From: Desulfarculales bacterium UBA696
GTDB taxonomy: Bacteria > Desulfobacterota > Syntrophobacteria > Syntrophobacterales > Syntrophobacteraceae
DNA: 48,977 nucleotides
NCBI GenBank assembly: GCA_002298995.1
Contig: DBMO01000026.1
Span: 1-48,977 of the forward strand
Direction: 5' to 3'
How positions within the stretch are numbered: position 1 is the first letter of the stretch; the number at the start of each line of letters is the position of its first letter. The position numbers and the translations under genes were made by a program. Under the pieces are notes generated by a model, which did no database searches, had not been told where the DNA came from, and saw only the letters and a list, made by a program, of their open reading frames with translations. Below, in pieces: positions 16,504 to 25,112 of the stretch.

Positions 16504-17949
16504 ATGAAGATCAAAACAGGGTTAATGATTGTCGTAGCCGCATCCTTTACCATCATCTCCATTGCTCTGGGGACCTCGATTGTTGCCGGCAGGTATACGC
16601 GCGAAATGGACAGGGAAATGAATTCCCTGAACCAGATTCTGGAGAAGGTAAACGGGCTGCGTTCCCTGACTTATGAATTTTTAATGTTCCGGGCTGAGCG
16701 GGCAAAGAATCAATGGTGGCTAACCCACAACGACATAGAAGTCCGGTTGGCCGCGGCCCAGTTTCAGGCCTCTGACGAGTCTATCGAGGATTTGAAAAAA
16801 CGCCACGCCAGGGTTCATGGTATTTTCGAACACCTGCTTCAGACCGACGAGAAGAGATCCTCGAATCCGGAGTTGGAAAATATACTCAAGGAAGTCGAAA
16901 ACAGGCTGACCGGACAACTGCAGTTTGAGACGCAGAAGATGGTCTCCGATATCTCTCAAATCTCATCCGCGCTGGGCCGGAGATCAAGCTCCACTCTGCG
17001 GCTGGCCGGCTTGATCAATATGGGGTCCTGGATACTGGTTCTTTTCATTATAGTGGTAAACTCGATCTACATTTTCAATTCGGTGGTAAAGCCTCTTTTC
17101 AGGCTGCACAAGGGGGTGGGAGTTGTAGCCGGGGGGAATTTGAGCCACACGGTCGGGCTTGAGATCCAAAACGAAGTCGGAGACCTATCCCAGGCCTTTG
17201 ACCAAATGACGGAAAACTTGAAAGAACATACCTTCCAGTTGGAAAGGAGCAACAGGGAACTCGAGGACTTCGCCTTCGTAACCTCCCACGACCTTCAGGA
17301 ACCCTTGCGCAAGATACAGACCTTTGCCGACCGGCTAAAAGGGATGACAGATGCCTCCGGAGATAAAGCCAGGGACTACCTGGATAGGATAGAACGGTCC
17401 GCCGGAAGGATGCAGGACCTGATCATTGCTCTTTTCAGGTACTCGGGCATAAAAGCCGGTGTCGAGCCAACCCTGCCGATTGACCTCAAGGACCCCGTAG
17501 AGCAGGCAATAGCCGATTTGGAGCCGTTGCGGATTCAAGCCGAAGGGGTTATAAGGGTCGGTGAGCTTCCGTGCATAGAGGCGGACGGGGCACAGATGCG
17601 CCACCTGTTTCAGAACCTTATCGATAACGCTTTGAGATATCGCGGCAAACGAGGGCCCGTGGTCCGGGTTTATTCCAGCTGCATATGCTCTGACGGATAC
17701 TTTGAGATTCATGTGGAAGATAACGGGATTGGATTCGAGGAGTCATACCTGGATAAAATTTTCAAGCCGTTCCAAAGGCTGCATGGAAGGAATTCACCAT
17801 ACCAGGGTACGGGGATCGGTCTTACTATTTGCCGTAGAATTGTCGAGCGGCACGGGGGCGGCATTACGGCAAGAAGTGAGCCGGACAAAGGGTCGGTATT
17901 CACAGTGAAACTGCCTCAAACCCAAAGAAGAACGGAAAAGCCCGTATAG
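16504..17949 (+). CDS. Sensor histidine kinase
   Basis: A 481-residue inner-membrane kinase. Transmembrane helix 1 spans about residues 7-28. A periplasmic, mostly helical sensor region of about 140 residues follows, then helix 2 at about 172-194 and a HAMP segment. The phospho-acceptor His262 lies in SHDLQEPLRK. The ATPase domain has the N-box (NLIDNALRYRG), G1 DNGIGF (406-411), a KPFQRLHGR F-box and G2 GTGIGL (435-440). This HisKA subtype, with DLQEPLRK, resembles phytochrome-like and CHASE3 kinases. It overlaps the response regulator by one base and follows a solute-binding protein that may deliver the signal. Confidence 0.94.
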   Translation: MKIKTGLMIVVAASFTIISIALGTSIVAGRYTREMDREMNSLNQILEKVNGLRSLTYEFLMFRAERAKNQWWLTHNDIEVRLAAAQFQASDESIEDLKKRHARVHGIFEHLLQTDEKRSSNPELENILKEVENRLTGQLQFETQKMVSDISQISSALGRRSSSTLRLAGLINMGSWILVLFIIVVNSIYIFNSVVKPLFRLHKGVGVVAGGNLSHTVGLEIQNEVGDLSQAFDQMTENLKEHTFQLERSNRELEDFAFVTSHDLQEPLRKIQTFADRLKGMTDASGDKARDYLDRIERSAGRMQDLIIALFRYSGIKAGVEPTLPIDLKDPVEQAIADLEPLRIQAEGVIRVGELPCIEADGAQMRHLFQNLIDNALRYRGKRGPVVRVYSSCICSDGYFEIHVEDNGIGFEESYLDKIFKPFQRLHGRNSPYQGTGIGLTICRRIVERHGGGITARSEPDKGSVFTVKLPQTQRRTEKPV

Positions 17950-18374
17950 TGTCCGACCAATTTAAACCGACAATTTTGATGGCCGACGACGACGACGATG
18001 ATTGCCTGATCGCCAGGGACGCATTCGAGCAGACCCTTCCACGGGGCAAATTCCTTTGCGTCGAGGACGGCGATGAGCTGATGGCCTATCTTATTGGTTC
18101 TCTGCAAAGTGGGTCCGAAGAACCCAAACGCCTGCCTGACTTGATACTGCTCGACCTTAACATGCCCCGAAAAGACGGCCGGGAGGCCCTGAAAGAGATA
18201 AAATCCTCGCCGGGGCTTCGGGACATACCGGTCGTGGTGCTTACAACATCGCAAGAGGATAAGGATAAAGTATTCAGCCGGGAAATGGGGGCAAAGTCCT
18301 TCATTACCAAACCGGCAAAATTCGAGCATTGGATCCGGATAATGGCCTGCCTGACTGAGGCATGGCTCTTATAG
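17949..18374 (+). CDS. Single-domain response regulator (Rcp1-like)
   Basis: A 141-residue receiver domain with no output domain. It has the acidic cluster ADDDDDD near residues 12-18, the phospho-acceptor Asp in LILLDLNMPRKDG, a conserved Thr in VVLTTSQ, and the Lys in FITKPAKFE. The proline-rich loop and length match Rcp1-type regulators paired with HWE/phytochrome-like kinases. The GTG start shares its G with the kinase TAG stop, so the two are translationally coupled. The output is probably a protein partner rather than DNA. Confidence 0.94.
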   Translation: MSDQFKPTILMADDDDDDCLIARDAFEQTLPRGKFLCVEDGDELMAYLIGSLQSGSEEPKRLPDLILLDLNMPRKDGREALKEIKSSPGLRDIPVVVLTTSQEDKDKVFSREMGAKSFITKPAKFEHWIRIMACLTEAWLL

Positions 18375-18412
18375 CTTGAAACCATCACAAGTTTTGGTGA
18401 GTGAATTGGAAA

Positions 18413-18444
18413 TGGGGGCAACGGCCCCTTCCGGCCTGCCCCCA
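18413..18444. terminator. Bidirectional terminator-like hairpin
   Basis: TGGGGGCA (18413-18420) pairs with TGCCCCCA (18437-18444), with an inner GGCC/GGCC stem. It lies between two convergent genes, the response regulator (plus) and the chemoreceptor (minus). A T-rich stretch follows only about 12 nt downstream on the plus side, so termination strength is uncertain. Confidence 0.6.
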
Positions 18445-18463
18445 CTCCATCGTGAATTTTTAT

Positions 18464-20401
18464 CTAGAATTGAGTAGTTTCTTCATCGAATGGAATCAAA
18501 ACAGGTTTTTCCCTTCTTCCCTCCGCGAATACAACGGCTTTCCCGTCCGCTTTTTGTGCGGTGCTGCTTGCCGGGAGCGCGTTCCGGGTCTTTCGGGCGA
18601 GTCTGTCCAGAGTTCTTCTTCCGCGCGCCGTGCTTGCCGTTGCGCCGTTGACGGCAGATCCTCCGACCAATTCCTTTAACTCCATTACGAATTCTTTCAT
18701 CCGCTCAGCCTGCGCGCTCATTTCCTCCGATGCGGATGCCGATTCCTCGGCATTGGCGGCATTTTGCTGGACCACCTTGTCCATCTCGCCAACGGCCTTG
18801 TTCACCTGTTCGATACCCTGGGCCTGTTCGCTCGATGCCGCCGTGATTTCGTCTACCAACTCGCAGGATTTGCCGATGCTCGATGTCACCTCGTGAAATT
18901 CCTTCGAGCTCAAATCGACGATTTCGGAGCCGTCCTTTACCTTTTTGACGGTGCCTTCGATTAAATTTGCCGTGTTCTTCGCAGCTTCCGCCGCCCTCAT
19001 GGCAAGATTTCTCACCTCGTCGGCCACGACGGCGAATCCGGCCCCGGCCTCTCCCGCCCGCGCCGCTTCAACTGCTGCGTTGAGTGCAAGCAGGTTTGTC
19101 TGGAATGCGATTTCATCGATTGTCTTGATTATCTTCGATGTTTCCTCGCTTGCCTTGGATATCTCGACCATCGAGGCGGTCAGCTTTCCCATGGATTGCC
19201 CCGCGCGGTCAACGATGTCTTTGGTCGTCTTCATAAGCTGATTTGCCTGGTTCGAATTTTCGGCATTCTGCTTTGTCATGGAGGCCATCTCCTCAAGCGA
19301 CGAAGAGGTCTCTTCAATCGAGGCCGCCTGCTCCGATGCACCCTCGGCAAGCTGCTGGGAGGAGGACGAGACCTGGACCGAAGCCGAAGCCACCTGTTCG
19401 GCGCTTTCCGAAAGGCCGTTCACGACGGTGCTGACTGTGCGTGTGATGCCGCGCGTGATGAAAAATGCAACCAGGATACCGAGGACCAGGGCCGCGAAGC
19501 CGATTGTAAGGATCAGATTAACAGAGCGGTTATTCTCAGCCTGCACCCTCTGACCAAGCTGATCCTGGCTTGAAACCAGGGAAAGCATTATCAGCTCGAG
19601 AGTATCGCCGATCTTGGGGCCGACCCGATCCATTGACTCTTGAATGATTTTGTTGCGCTCGGTAAAAACCTGGGCCATTTGATCGAATATTTTCACATAC
19701 TCGGATCTTACCTCCGAGACATTGGCCAGTTTCTTGCGCGACTCACTTTTCTGGAGCTTTTTGTCAATGGCTTCGAGCATTTCCTGCATGGATTTGAATT
19801 GCTGACGCACCTGGTCGATTTGCTTTGAATCAAAGGTGTCATGATATTTTGTGGCATAAAGCCTTCCAAGAATCATGTCTTTCATTGCAAAACCCGCCCA
19901 GGTGCCGACTTCGAAATCAGAATCCTCTTTGGCCGAGAGCATGATTTCGGTTAGCCCTTTTTCCATGGCTGGACCTCTAGCGTTGAGGTCGGAGAAAAGC
20001 TTCTCGGCGTTCGCGGTAAGGGAGATTACTTTGTCAAAGCCTTGCCTGTATTCATCCATCTCCGCACTGATTTCATTTATTCTCTTCGCGTTTTCCGGAT
20101 CGGTAAGGTCCTTTTTCGCTTCAGCAAGAAAATCAGACATTTTTTTCCAACGCTCGTTAAACGAACGAATATCAGCCTCATTGTTGGTCAGCAGGAAATC
20201 CTTGAATTCGAGACTGGCCTGACCCATATTTGACTGAAGGTGGGCGGCCAGATTGGAGTCCTTTGCCATGCCGTTGTAATCATTAAAACCTATCGAGGCA
20301 TGGTTGAGCGAAACTCTTGCGATTATGCCGACAGCCACCAGGACTAACAGCAGTAGGCTGAAACCAAGGGAAATCTTCTTTCCGATCGTAAGTTTGGACA
20401 T
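18464..20401 (-). CDS. Methyl-accepting chemotaxis protein
   Basis: A 645-residue chemoreceptor. Transmembrane helix 1 is at about residues 10-30. A periplasmic, all-helical ligand domain of roughly 250 residues follows, a size consistent with a helical bimodular (HBM) domain. Helix 2 is near 290-315 (LILTIGFAALVLGILVAF), then HAMP and a long coiled-coil signalling domain. The highly conserved hairpin tip reads DEIAFQTNLLALNAAVEAA, with RAGEAGAGFAVVADEVRNLA after it. Flanking Glu/Gln-rich helices are the methylation regions. The C-terminal EETTQF only weakly resembles a CheR-binding pentapeptide. The ATG is preceded by AAGGAG. No chemotaxis genes are adjacent. Confidence 0.95.
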   Translation of the reverse strand: MSKLTIGKKISLGFSLLLLVLVAVGIIARVSLNHASIGFNDYNGMAKDSNLAAHLQSNMGQASLEFKDFLLTNNEADIRSFNERWKKMSDFLAEAKKDLTDPENAKRINEISAEMDEYRQGFDKVISLTANAEKLFSDLNARGPAMEKGLTEIMLSAKEDSDFEVGTWAGFAMKDMILGRLYATKYHDTFDSKQIDQVRQQFKSMQEMLEAIDKKLQKSESRKKLANVSEVRSEYVKIFDQMAQVFTERNKIIQESMDRVGPKIGDTLELIMLSLVSSQDQLGQRVQAENNRSVNLILTIGFAALVLGILVAFFITRGITRTVSTVVNGLSESAEQVASASVQVSSSSQQLAEGASEQAASIEETSSSLEEMASMTKQNAENSNQANQLMKTTKDIVDRAGQSMGKLTASMVEISKASEETSKIIKTIDEIAFQTNLLALNAAVEAARAGEAGAGFAVVADEVRNLAMRAAEAAKNTANLIEGTVKKVKDGSEIVDLSSKEFHEVTSSIGKSCELVDEITAASSEQAQGIEQVNKAVGEMDKVVQQNAANAEESASASEEMSAQAERMKEFVMELKELVGGSAVNGATASTARGRRTLDRLARKTRNALPASSTAQKADGKAVVFAEGRREKPVLIPFDEETTQF

Positions 20402-20545
20402 TAGCTGACTCCTTCATCTTCCTCGATGTCATTGGAATTTCGTGAGAGCACCGGTCTTTTGTGCAAAGCCCCTTGCGACTATGGCGGCTTTTCGTTTCAG
20501 GGTGGAAGGACGTGTCCCCCACTCATGTCCCGCCGGTTTCGTAAA

Positions 20546-20632
20546 TTATTCCCAATGTTCAAATTTCCTTAACAAATTCGGCAGTATATCCGGCAATTGC
20601 GGAAGGCATGCCCCTGCTGCGGGTTCGGACAT
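20546..20632 (-). CDS. Candidate 28-residue small protein or leader peptide
   Basis: A short frame with an excellent CAGGAGG ribosome site 7 nt before its ATG (20630-20632). It encodes 28 residues, rich in Pro and Leu, with an amphipathic C-terminal half (PDILPNLLRKFEHW). I do not recognise it. It ends 144 bp before the chemoreceptor start and is preceded by strong RNA hairpins at 20661-20742. It could be a leader peptide, a small protein, or a fragment of a lost gene. Confidence 0.4.
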   Translation of the reverse strand: MSEPAAGACLPQLPDILPNLLRKFEHWE

Positions 20633-20660
20633 AATTGTTCCTCCTGTTTTTTGGACTTCC

Positions 20661-20742
20661 CCCGTCTGTGTCCAACAGACGGGTGCGGTACAGTCGATCC
20701 CGCCCGGCTAAAAGCGATCTGCCGGTGCGGACTGCCGCACCC
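20661..20742 (-). promoter_or_regulatory. Structured leader with alternative hairpins
   Basis: CCCGTCTGT (20661-20669) pairs with ACAGACGGG (20675-20683). GGTGCGG (20724-20730) pairs locally with CCGCACC (20735-20741). The same CCGCACCC can instead pair with GGGTGCGG at 20681-20688, extended by CAGT/ACTG. The choices exclude each other and lie 28-110 nt before the 28-codon ORF on the minus strand, a layout suggestive of a conformational switch. It matches no riboswitch class I know. Confidence 0.45.
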
Positions 20743-20859
20743 TTGTTCATTCCCTCTGCTTATTGTAAATTTCAAGACTAATTACCAGATCGGAGAATTT
20801 GGCGAATTATCTGACCGGGAAAAATGCGGGAGGATTGCGGAGGAAAAATCCGCAGTTTC
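20743..20859. other. Spacer downstream of the LuxR-type gene
   Basis: No gene is seen in this stretch between the end of the LuxR-type regulator and the structured leader; it may hold the promoter for the 28-codon ORF and chemoreceptor. No convincing -35/-10 pair was identified. Confidence 0.3.
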
Positions 20860-22260
20860 TTATTCGAAGGACCTCAGCCAGGAACCCAGGTTCGTTTTCC
20901 TGCCTTTAAGCCCCAGCTTTTCGCGAAGGCTTTCGCGGTGGGAGAGGACCGTGCTGGGCGAGACTCCCAGCAACTCTGCTATTTCCTTGGTTCTCATTCC
21001 GTTCTTTATCTTTTCGGCGATGCGGATTTCGGTAGGAGTCAGGCCCATGAAGCTATGGGAGAGCTTCTTAACATAGGGGGAGGCGATTTGATTTATATTC
21101 ATTTCCAGGCGTTCAACCCAGACACTCTGGATATCGGACAGACGCGTCCTTTTTAAATTCTCCAGCTCCGGGAGTACGAGCATCTGAATATTTGCCAAAA
21201 TGGCTTCTTCCAAATCGCTCTTGTCTTTTTCCCTCTGGTCGAGCAGGACCTTGAGCGCGGTGTTGATTCGCTCTAGTTCGGCATTCTTTCCGATAAGCTC
21301 GGAATGGGCCCCGCGCAGATCGCTCTCGGCCGATTTGCGCTCGGTGATGTCCTGAATCATTGCTAGAACGTGAGTGGTCTTTTCTTCCGCCTGGAGCACG
21401 GTCGTGGAAATGCTGATGATCCTTTCGAGCCCGTCGGCCCTTACGATTTCCCACTCCTCATGATCGAGATTATCTCCGTGGCGCATTCTATCCATCCGCT
21501 CGATTGCCTTCTCACGCACGGATGGATCGGGGTACAAACTCTGGTACCATCCCAGCCGGTTTATTTCGGCCATGGAATACCCGGTGATCTCCTTCATTCT
21601 TCTGTTCCAGACCGTGAATTCGATATAAGGATACTCGGCAACTTCGTGGCAAACGCACACACCCTCGCCGGCAAGCTCTATAATCGCTGCCTTGAAGGAG
21701 GACTCCTTTTCCAGATCGCTTCGCGCGTACCCGCGCTGGTTGACCTGCCGCTCCAAATCCTCGTAGAGGATACTGTTGACAAGTGACACCGATATCTGGG
21801 CCGCCATTATCTCCAATACTGCCGCGCTTTTGGAAAAATCGACAGGGCCCCTGGAAGCCAACCCCAATACTCCGAGAACCTTGTTTTGATTGACCAGGGG
21901 AATTGCGGCAAAGGAGCTGATGCCCAACTTCTTGCACTCTTCCCTGGTAAACCTGGGGTCGGCTGCAATATCGGCGCAATAAATGGGCCCGCCCGAATTG
22001 CAAACCAGGCCGCAAAGGCATTCTCCCACTATTTTGCACTCGCCCCCCGCGGTCCGAAAAGCAGTATCTTCCGGCTGCATGCCATGAAGGATAAGCTTGT
22101 CCCCTTCAACCAGGTAGACCATGGTCATATCGGGCGAGAGCAACTGGTGGATCTTTTCCTGGGCCATGGCTATCACCTGGTCAAGGCGGATCCGAGCCGT
22201 GATACACTCGGCCAGGCTCTTTAAAGTGGCTATACTCTCGGGTATTTCATGGTTGTCCAT
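20860..22260 (-). CDS. GAF-PAS sensor with LuxR-type DNA-binding domain
   Basis: A 466-residue soluble transcription regulator. A GAF domain spans about residues 20-165, and a PAS/PAC domain about 195-310 (ITGYSMAEINRLGWYQSLYP, then the PAC-like EEWEIVRADG). A coiled coil lies at about 315-370. A LuxR/GerE-type helix-turn-helix ends the protein (LTPTEIRIAEKIKNGMRTKE, then IAELLGVSPSTVLSHRESLR). Deltaproteobacterial GAF/PAS-LuxR proteins of this shape are common and sense small molecules or redox state. A Cys-containing GAF segment (CKIVGECLCGLVC) could bind a metal or cluster, which is speculative. The ATG follows AAGGGAAG. It lies downstream of the CoA-transferase genes, which it might regulate. 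Confidence 0.88.
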   Translation of the reverse strand: MDNHEIPESIATLKSLAECITARIRLDQVIAMAQEKIHQLLSPDMTMVYLVEGDKLILHGMQPEDTAFRTAGGECKIVGECLCGLVCNSGGPIYCADIAADPRFTREECKKLGISSFAAIPLVNQNKVLGVLGLASRGPVDFSKSAAVLEIMAAQISVSLVNSILYEDLERQVNQRGYARSDLEKESSFKAAIIELAGEGVCVCHEVAEYPYIEFTVWNRRMKEITGYSMAEINRLGWYQSLYPDPSVREKAIERMDRMRHGDNLDHEEWEIVRADGLERIISISTTVLQAEEKTTHVLAMIQDITERKSAESDLRGAHSELIGKNAELERINTALKVLLDQREKDKSDLEEAILANIQMLVLPELENLKRTRLSDIQSVWVERLEMNINQIASPYVKKLSHSFMGLTPTEIRIAEKIKNGMRTKEIAELLGVSPSTVLSHRESLREKLGLKGRKTNLGSWLRSFE

Positions 22261-22598
22261 TCGCTTCCCTTAAGTGGATGCGCTCGGTCCAAAAGCCACC
22301 CATTTCCAGTTTTGAAAAATGGCTCGGATAAAATCAAACCACGGTCTGTTCTCGGAGCGGGGTCAGCTCAACCGACAACTCCGTTATTCCCGGATAATAC
22401 TACATCGGAATATCGGAATCATTTTCTAATCACTGTAGGTATTAAGCGCTCGAAAATATCGTTTGTTAAATTGAGGAACTCAGGAATGGAGAAGTTCTGA
22501 AATTTGTGGAGTTTTAAGGAAAGAAGGCGGGCCGTTTCACCGGCCCGCCCTCTTTATTACGCTTTCAGGTGCTGCTGTTACTGATTTTGAATCTCCGC
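22261..22598. other. Spacer between CoA-transferase and LuxR-type gene
   Basis: Apart from the terminator hairpin at 22526-22549 this stretch should hold the promoter of the LuxR-type regulator. It includes a short tandem ATCGGAAT direct repeat near 22403-22419. No convincing coding frame or sigma-70 pair is seen. Confidence 0.4.
22526..22549 (-). terminator. Intrinsic terminator after the CoA-transferase genes
   Basis: GGCGGGCCG (22526-22534) pairs perfectly with CGGCCCGCC (22541-22549) around a six-base loop. On the minus strand it is followed by a pyrimidine-rich TTCTTTCC tract; on the plus side by TCTTTATT. It lies about 50 bp past the end of the subunit B gene. Confidence 0.8.
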
Positions 22599-23498
22599 CT
22601 AGGATTCAATAATCGACTTGATCGCCGGCGGATATTCCATTTTCTGTGGCAGGAAGATGAGTTCAGGGTCAACGAATTCACGAAGGACGAACAGCTCCTT
22701 GTACGTGGGAGCCTTGGTCTCGCCGCTTAGTCTTTCGACGTTGAGCTTGAATCCGCAGTTTTCCTGAACCTGGGCTACACTCACGCCCGGATGGTTGGTT
22801 GCCAGGTAGATGATGCCGTTTTCATCGAACTGATAAACGCCCATGTTGGTCACTACAGCGTCGGGGCCGCAGTTCGCGAAGGGAGTGTTCTTCCACACTT
22901 CCTTTTTGGGCTTCCATTCCCTGGTCTTATGATCCCAGCACCACCAGCCGGGTGTGGTCGTGTAGTCGTTTCTTTCCAGAAACCGCCTCTTCTCCTGAAG
23001 GATAATGAAGGCGGTCCTGGATGCCATAGTGCCGATATCCGAATTTCCACCCGACCCGGTGAACCTGTGGGAAGGGTTGAAATAGTCGCCGATGGATGTA
23101 ACGTTTACGCCGCCGTATTGGTCGATTGCCGCCCCGCCCAGAAATCCCAGGGTGACGTAGCCCTGCTGGAGGTAGTAGCCGAAGGTGTCCACCAGCCCGC
23201 CGAGCGAGGAACTCATGTTGGCCGCTCTCTGGTCGCATACCGACATCGGGACGTGCATCGTCTTGCCGTCGCAAATTCCGGATTCGTAGATCAGGAGGGC
23301 ATGTGGAGCATTCAGCATGTTGGCGGTCATAATTCCGACCATGGGAAGGCCGGTGCCCGCGAACACTATATCGTCATCTCGAACTTCATGGGCCACGGCG
23401 ATAGCCATCAGCTCCGGCAGCAGGAATTCGCCGGGCTTCGCGGGCTCGTCGGGCATTTTGTCAACCAATTCCATCAGTTCGTCCATGGACTTGCTCAT
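22599..23498 (-). CDS. CoA-transferase subunit B (glutaconate CoA-transferase family)
   Basis: Beta subunit of a class I CoA-transferase, 299 residues. Landmarks are the N-terminal DDIVFAGTGLPMVGIMTANM, then LLIYESGICD, where Glu72 occupies the position expected for the glutamyl-CoA catalytic residue. GGAAIDQYGGVNVTSIGDY and GSGGNSDIG follow. These fit the GctB/IpdB branch rather than SCOT or acetate-type enzymes. The acyl substrate cannot be read from sequence; a dicarboxylic or aromatic/fatty-acid degradation acid is plausible. It starts 15 bp after subunit A and is followed by a strong terminator. Confidence 0.9.
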   Translation of the reverse strand: MSKSMDELMELVDKMPDEPAKPGEFLLPELMAIAVAHEVRDDDIVFAGTGLPMVGIMTANMLNAPHALLIYESGICDGKTMHVPMSVCDQRAANMSSSLGGLVDTFGYYLQQGYVTLGFLGGAAIDQYGGVNVTSIGDYFNPSHRFTGSGGNSDIGTMASRTAFIILQEKRRFLERNDYTTTPGWWCWDHKTREWKPKKEVWKNTPFANCGPDAVVTNMGVYQFDENGIIYLATNHPGVSVAQVQENCGFKLNVERLSGETKAPTYKELFVLREFVDPELIFLPQKMEYPPAIKSIIES

Positions 23499-23513
23499 TC
23501 CGGTCCCCCTTTC

Positions 23514-24569
23514 CTAATAGCCGCTTCGTGCAACTGACAGAGGCATGGTCATTCTCGGCGCGGGTTTTTTCCCTCTCATCATCCTGGTGCTGTATCCCGT
23601 TACGCTGTCGGCCTTGAGATCGAGCAGCCTCTTGGTACCTAGTTTTTCGACCAGGTCTTCCCAGGATTTGGGGCCAAAAACCCATTCATCGAGCCATTTT
23701 TTGAGGTCGTCCTCTTTTCTGGACGCCGCATCCATGGTCCTCATGAAAGGAGCATCGTAGTCATAATAGAAGGGAACGGAACTGGGGAAAGCGCCCCAGG
23801 GCTGTACGACAATCGCGTCCACCGTGAAAAACGGTATCTGGTTGTTTTCGGGGCTTCTGCGCAGTTCGGCTTCAGGAATGAGTTCCTCGCATACAAGGAT
23901 CACCTTGTCGGCGGCGAATGCGATTTCCTTGTCAATCGTGCCGACGCCGCGCCAGCGGGCCGTGCCCTTTTCGCCTGCCTGGGCCACGTGGAGAATGGCA
24001 AGGTCGGGTCGGGCCGCGGGGAGGAGTATCACTTCGCCTTCCCCGAAGAAAGGATCTTCCATCTGCAAGAATTTCTTTTTCGCTATTTTAGGATGGCTGC
24101 CGTCGCGCTTGCCGGCCCGACCCAAAGCGTCGTAGTCCGGATTGTACAGATCGGAGCCCAGCGGAGCATGATAGGGGATAAAGGGGGCCCCGATTGCTCC
24201 CGCCAGGAATCTCATGGCCGTTGCACCATGAGCGTAGTCTTCCAGGATTATCTTTCCCGCTTTATATTGCCTGTCGAGATTTACGTCCAGTTTCCCGGCC
24301 ATCTCGCCCCAGCCCATCCAATTCGTTTCAAAAACACTCATGGCGCCGACCGAGTTAAGAAGCCAGGTGCAGCAGCTTCCGTGGCGGTCCATGATATGAA
24401 GGTCCTTCTTTCCCTGCCGCACCATTTCCCATGCGAAGGCGAAGGGATTCCTGTTGAAACCGGTGAAACCACTAAAAGCGCAAATCTGGCTGTCGCGCAC
24501 GTACTTCTTGACTGCCTCGTCAAGAGATATAATTTCAACCTGCTTTCGTTGCCTGAGTGCCCGTGGCAT
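23514..24569 (-). CDS. CoA-transferase subunit A (glutaconate CoA-transferase family)
   Basis: Alpha subunit partner of the gene 15 bp downstream, 351 residues. The N-terminal segment IISLDEAVKKYVRDSQICAF, followed by SGFTGFNRNPFAFAWEMVRQ, is typical of the GctA/IpdA family. The central APLGSDLYNP and MEDPFFGEGEVILLPAARPD follow, then ELIPEAELR. The ATG has a textbook AAAGGAGGTAATC site. Upstream is a 540-bp gap, so the pair is probably a two-gene operon. The protein acts in the cytoplasm on acyl-CoA esters; the substrate is unknown. Confidence 0.9.
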   Translation of the reverse strand: MPRALRQRKQVEIISLDEAVKKYVRDSQICAFSGFTGFNRNPFAFAWEMVRQGKKDLHIMDRHGSCCTWLLNSVGAMSVFETNWMGWGEMAGKLDVNLDRQYKAGKIILEDYAHGATAMRFLAGAIGAPFIPYHAPLGSDLYNPDYDALGRAGKRDGSHPKIAKKKFLQMEDPFFGEGEVILLPAARPDLAILHVAQAGEKGTARWRGVGTIDKEIAFAADKVILVCEELIPEAELRRSPENNQIPFFTVDAIVVQPWGAFPSSVPFYYDYDAPFMRTMDAASRKEDDLKKWLDEWVFGPKSWEDLVEKLGTKRLLDLKADSVTGYSTRMMRGKKPAPRMTMPLSVARSGY

Positions 24570-25112
24570 TGATTACCTCCTTTCGGGATCTGTCAGCTTA
24601 AACAAACGAATTGAAGCCCCCAATGCGCGCTCGAACGCTTCACCTCCTTCCGAATATGAATACAAGATTCATGTGAGTGAAATATCGAGAGAAAATTGGT
24701 CGCCGTTTCAATTCGGCCCGGCAGTTTCTTTATCAGTTCCGGGCGAGAATTGCTTGTTCCAGAGCTTCGGGGAAATTCCCGCGGTGTTTCAGAAAGGGCT
24801 GGGGATGACCTCATGCTCCAGCTTCCTGGCAAAAAGACAGAAGTTTTCAAAGAGAGGCTTAGCGCAAAAGCGAAACCGCCTTTCGGGTAATTCCCTCTGA
24901 AACAAATAATTGGAGTGGATTTCGTGCTTATGCGCAGTTTCGAATCAGTAACAGCGGGCCAGCATGTAGAAGTGGGAAAATCAGGGAGTATGAAAAGAAA
25001 TTGCAAGCACGTTAGTGAAAACGGCCATATGTTAGGAGCAAGTCCCGCTCAAGTCAAGGATTTTCGGTGCGGAACCGTTCGATGTTTATTTTTGAACAGT
25101 CCGATAGCTCCT
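24570..25112. other. Long spacer upstream of the CoA-transferase operon
   Basis: About 540 bp without a convincing gene. It must hold the promoter of the CoA-transferase operon and the end of the hydrolase transcript. A second GGAAGGAGGTGAAG Shine-Dalgarno-like string lies at about 24641-24654 (minus) with no sensible downstream frame, possibly a decayed gene start. Open frames in both directions have poor composition. Confidence 0.4.

Noticed and set aside
24593..25006. 137-codon minus-strand frame upstream of the CoA-transferase genes
   Set aside because: Residue content is Ser/Pro-rich with no domain. It contains a Shine-Dalgarno-like string internally, but no conserved start.
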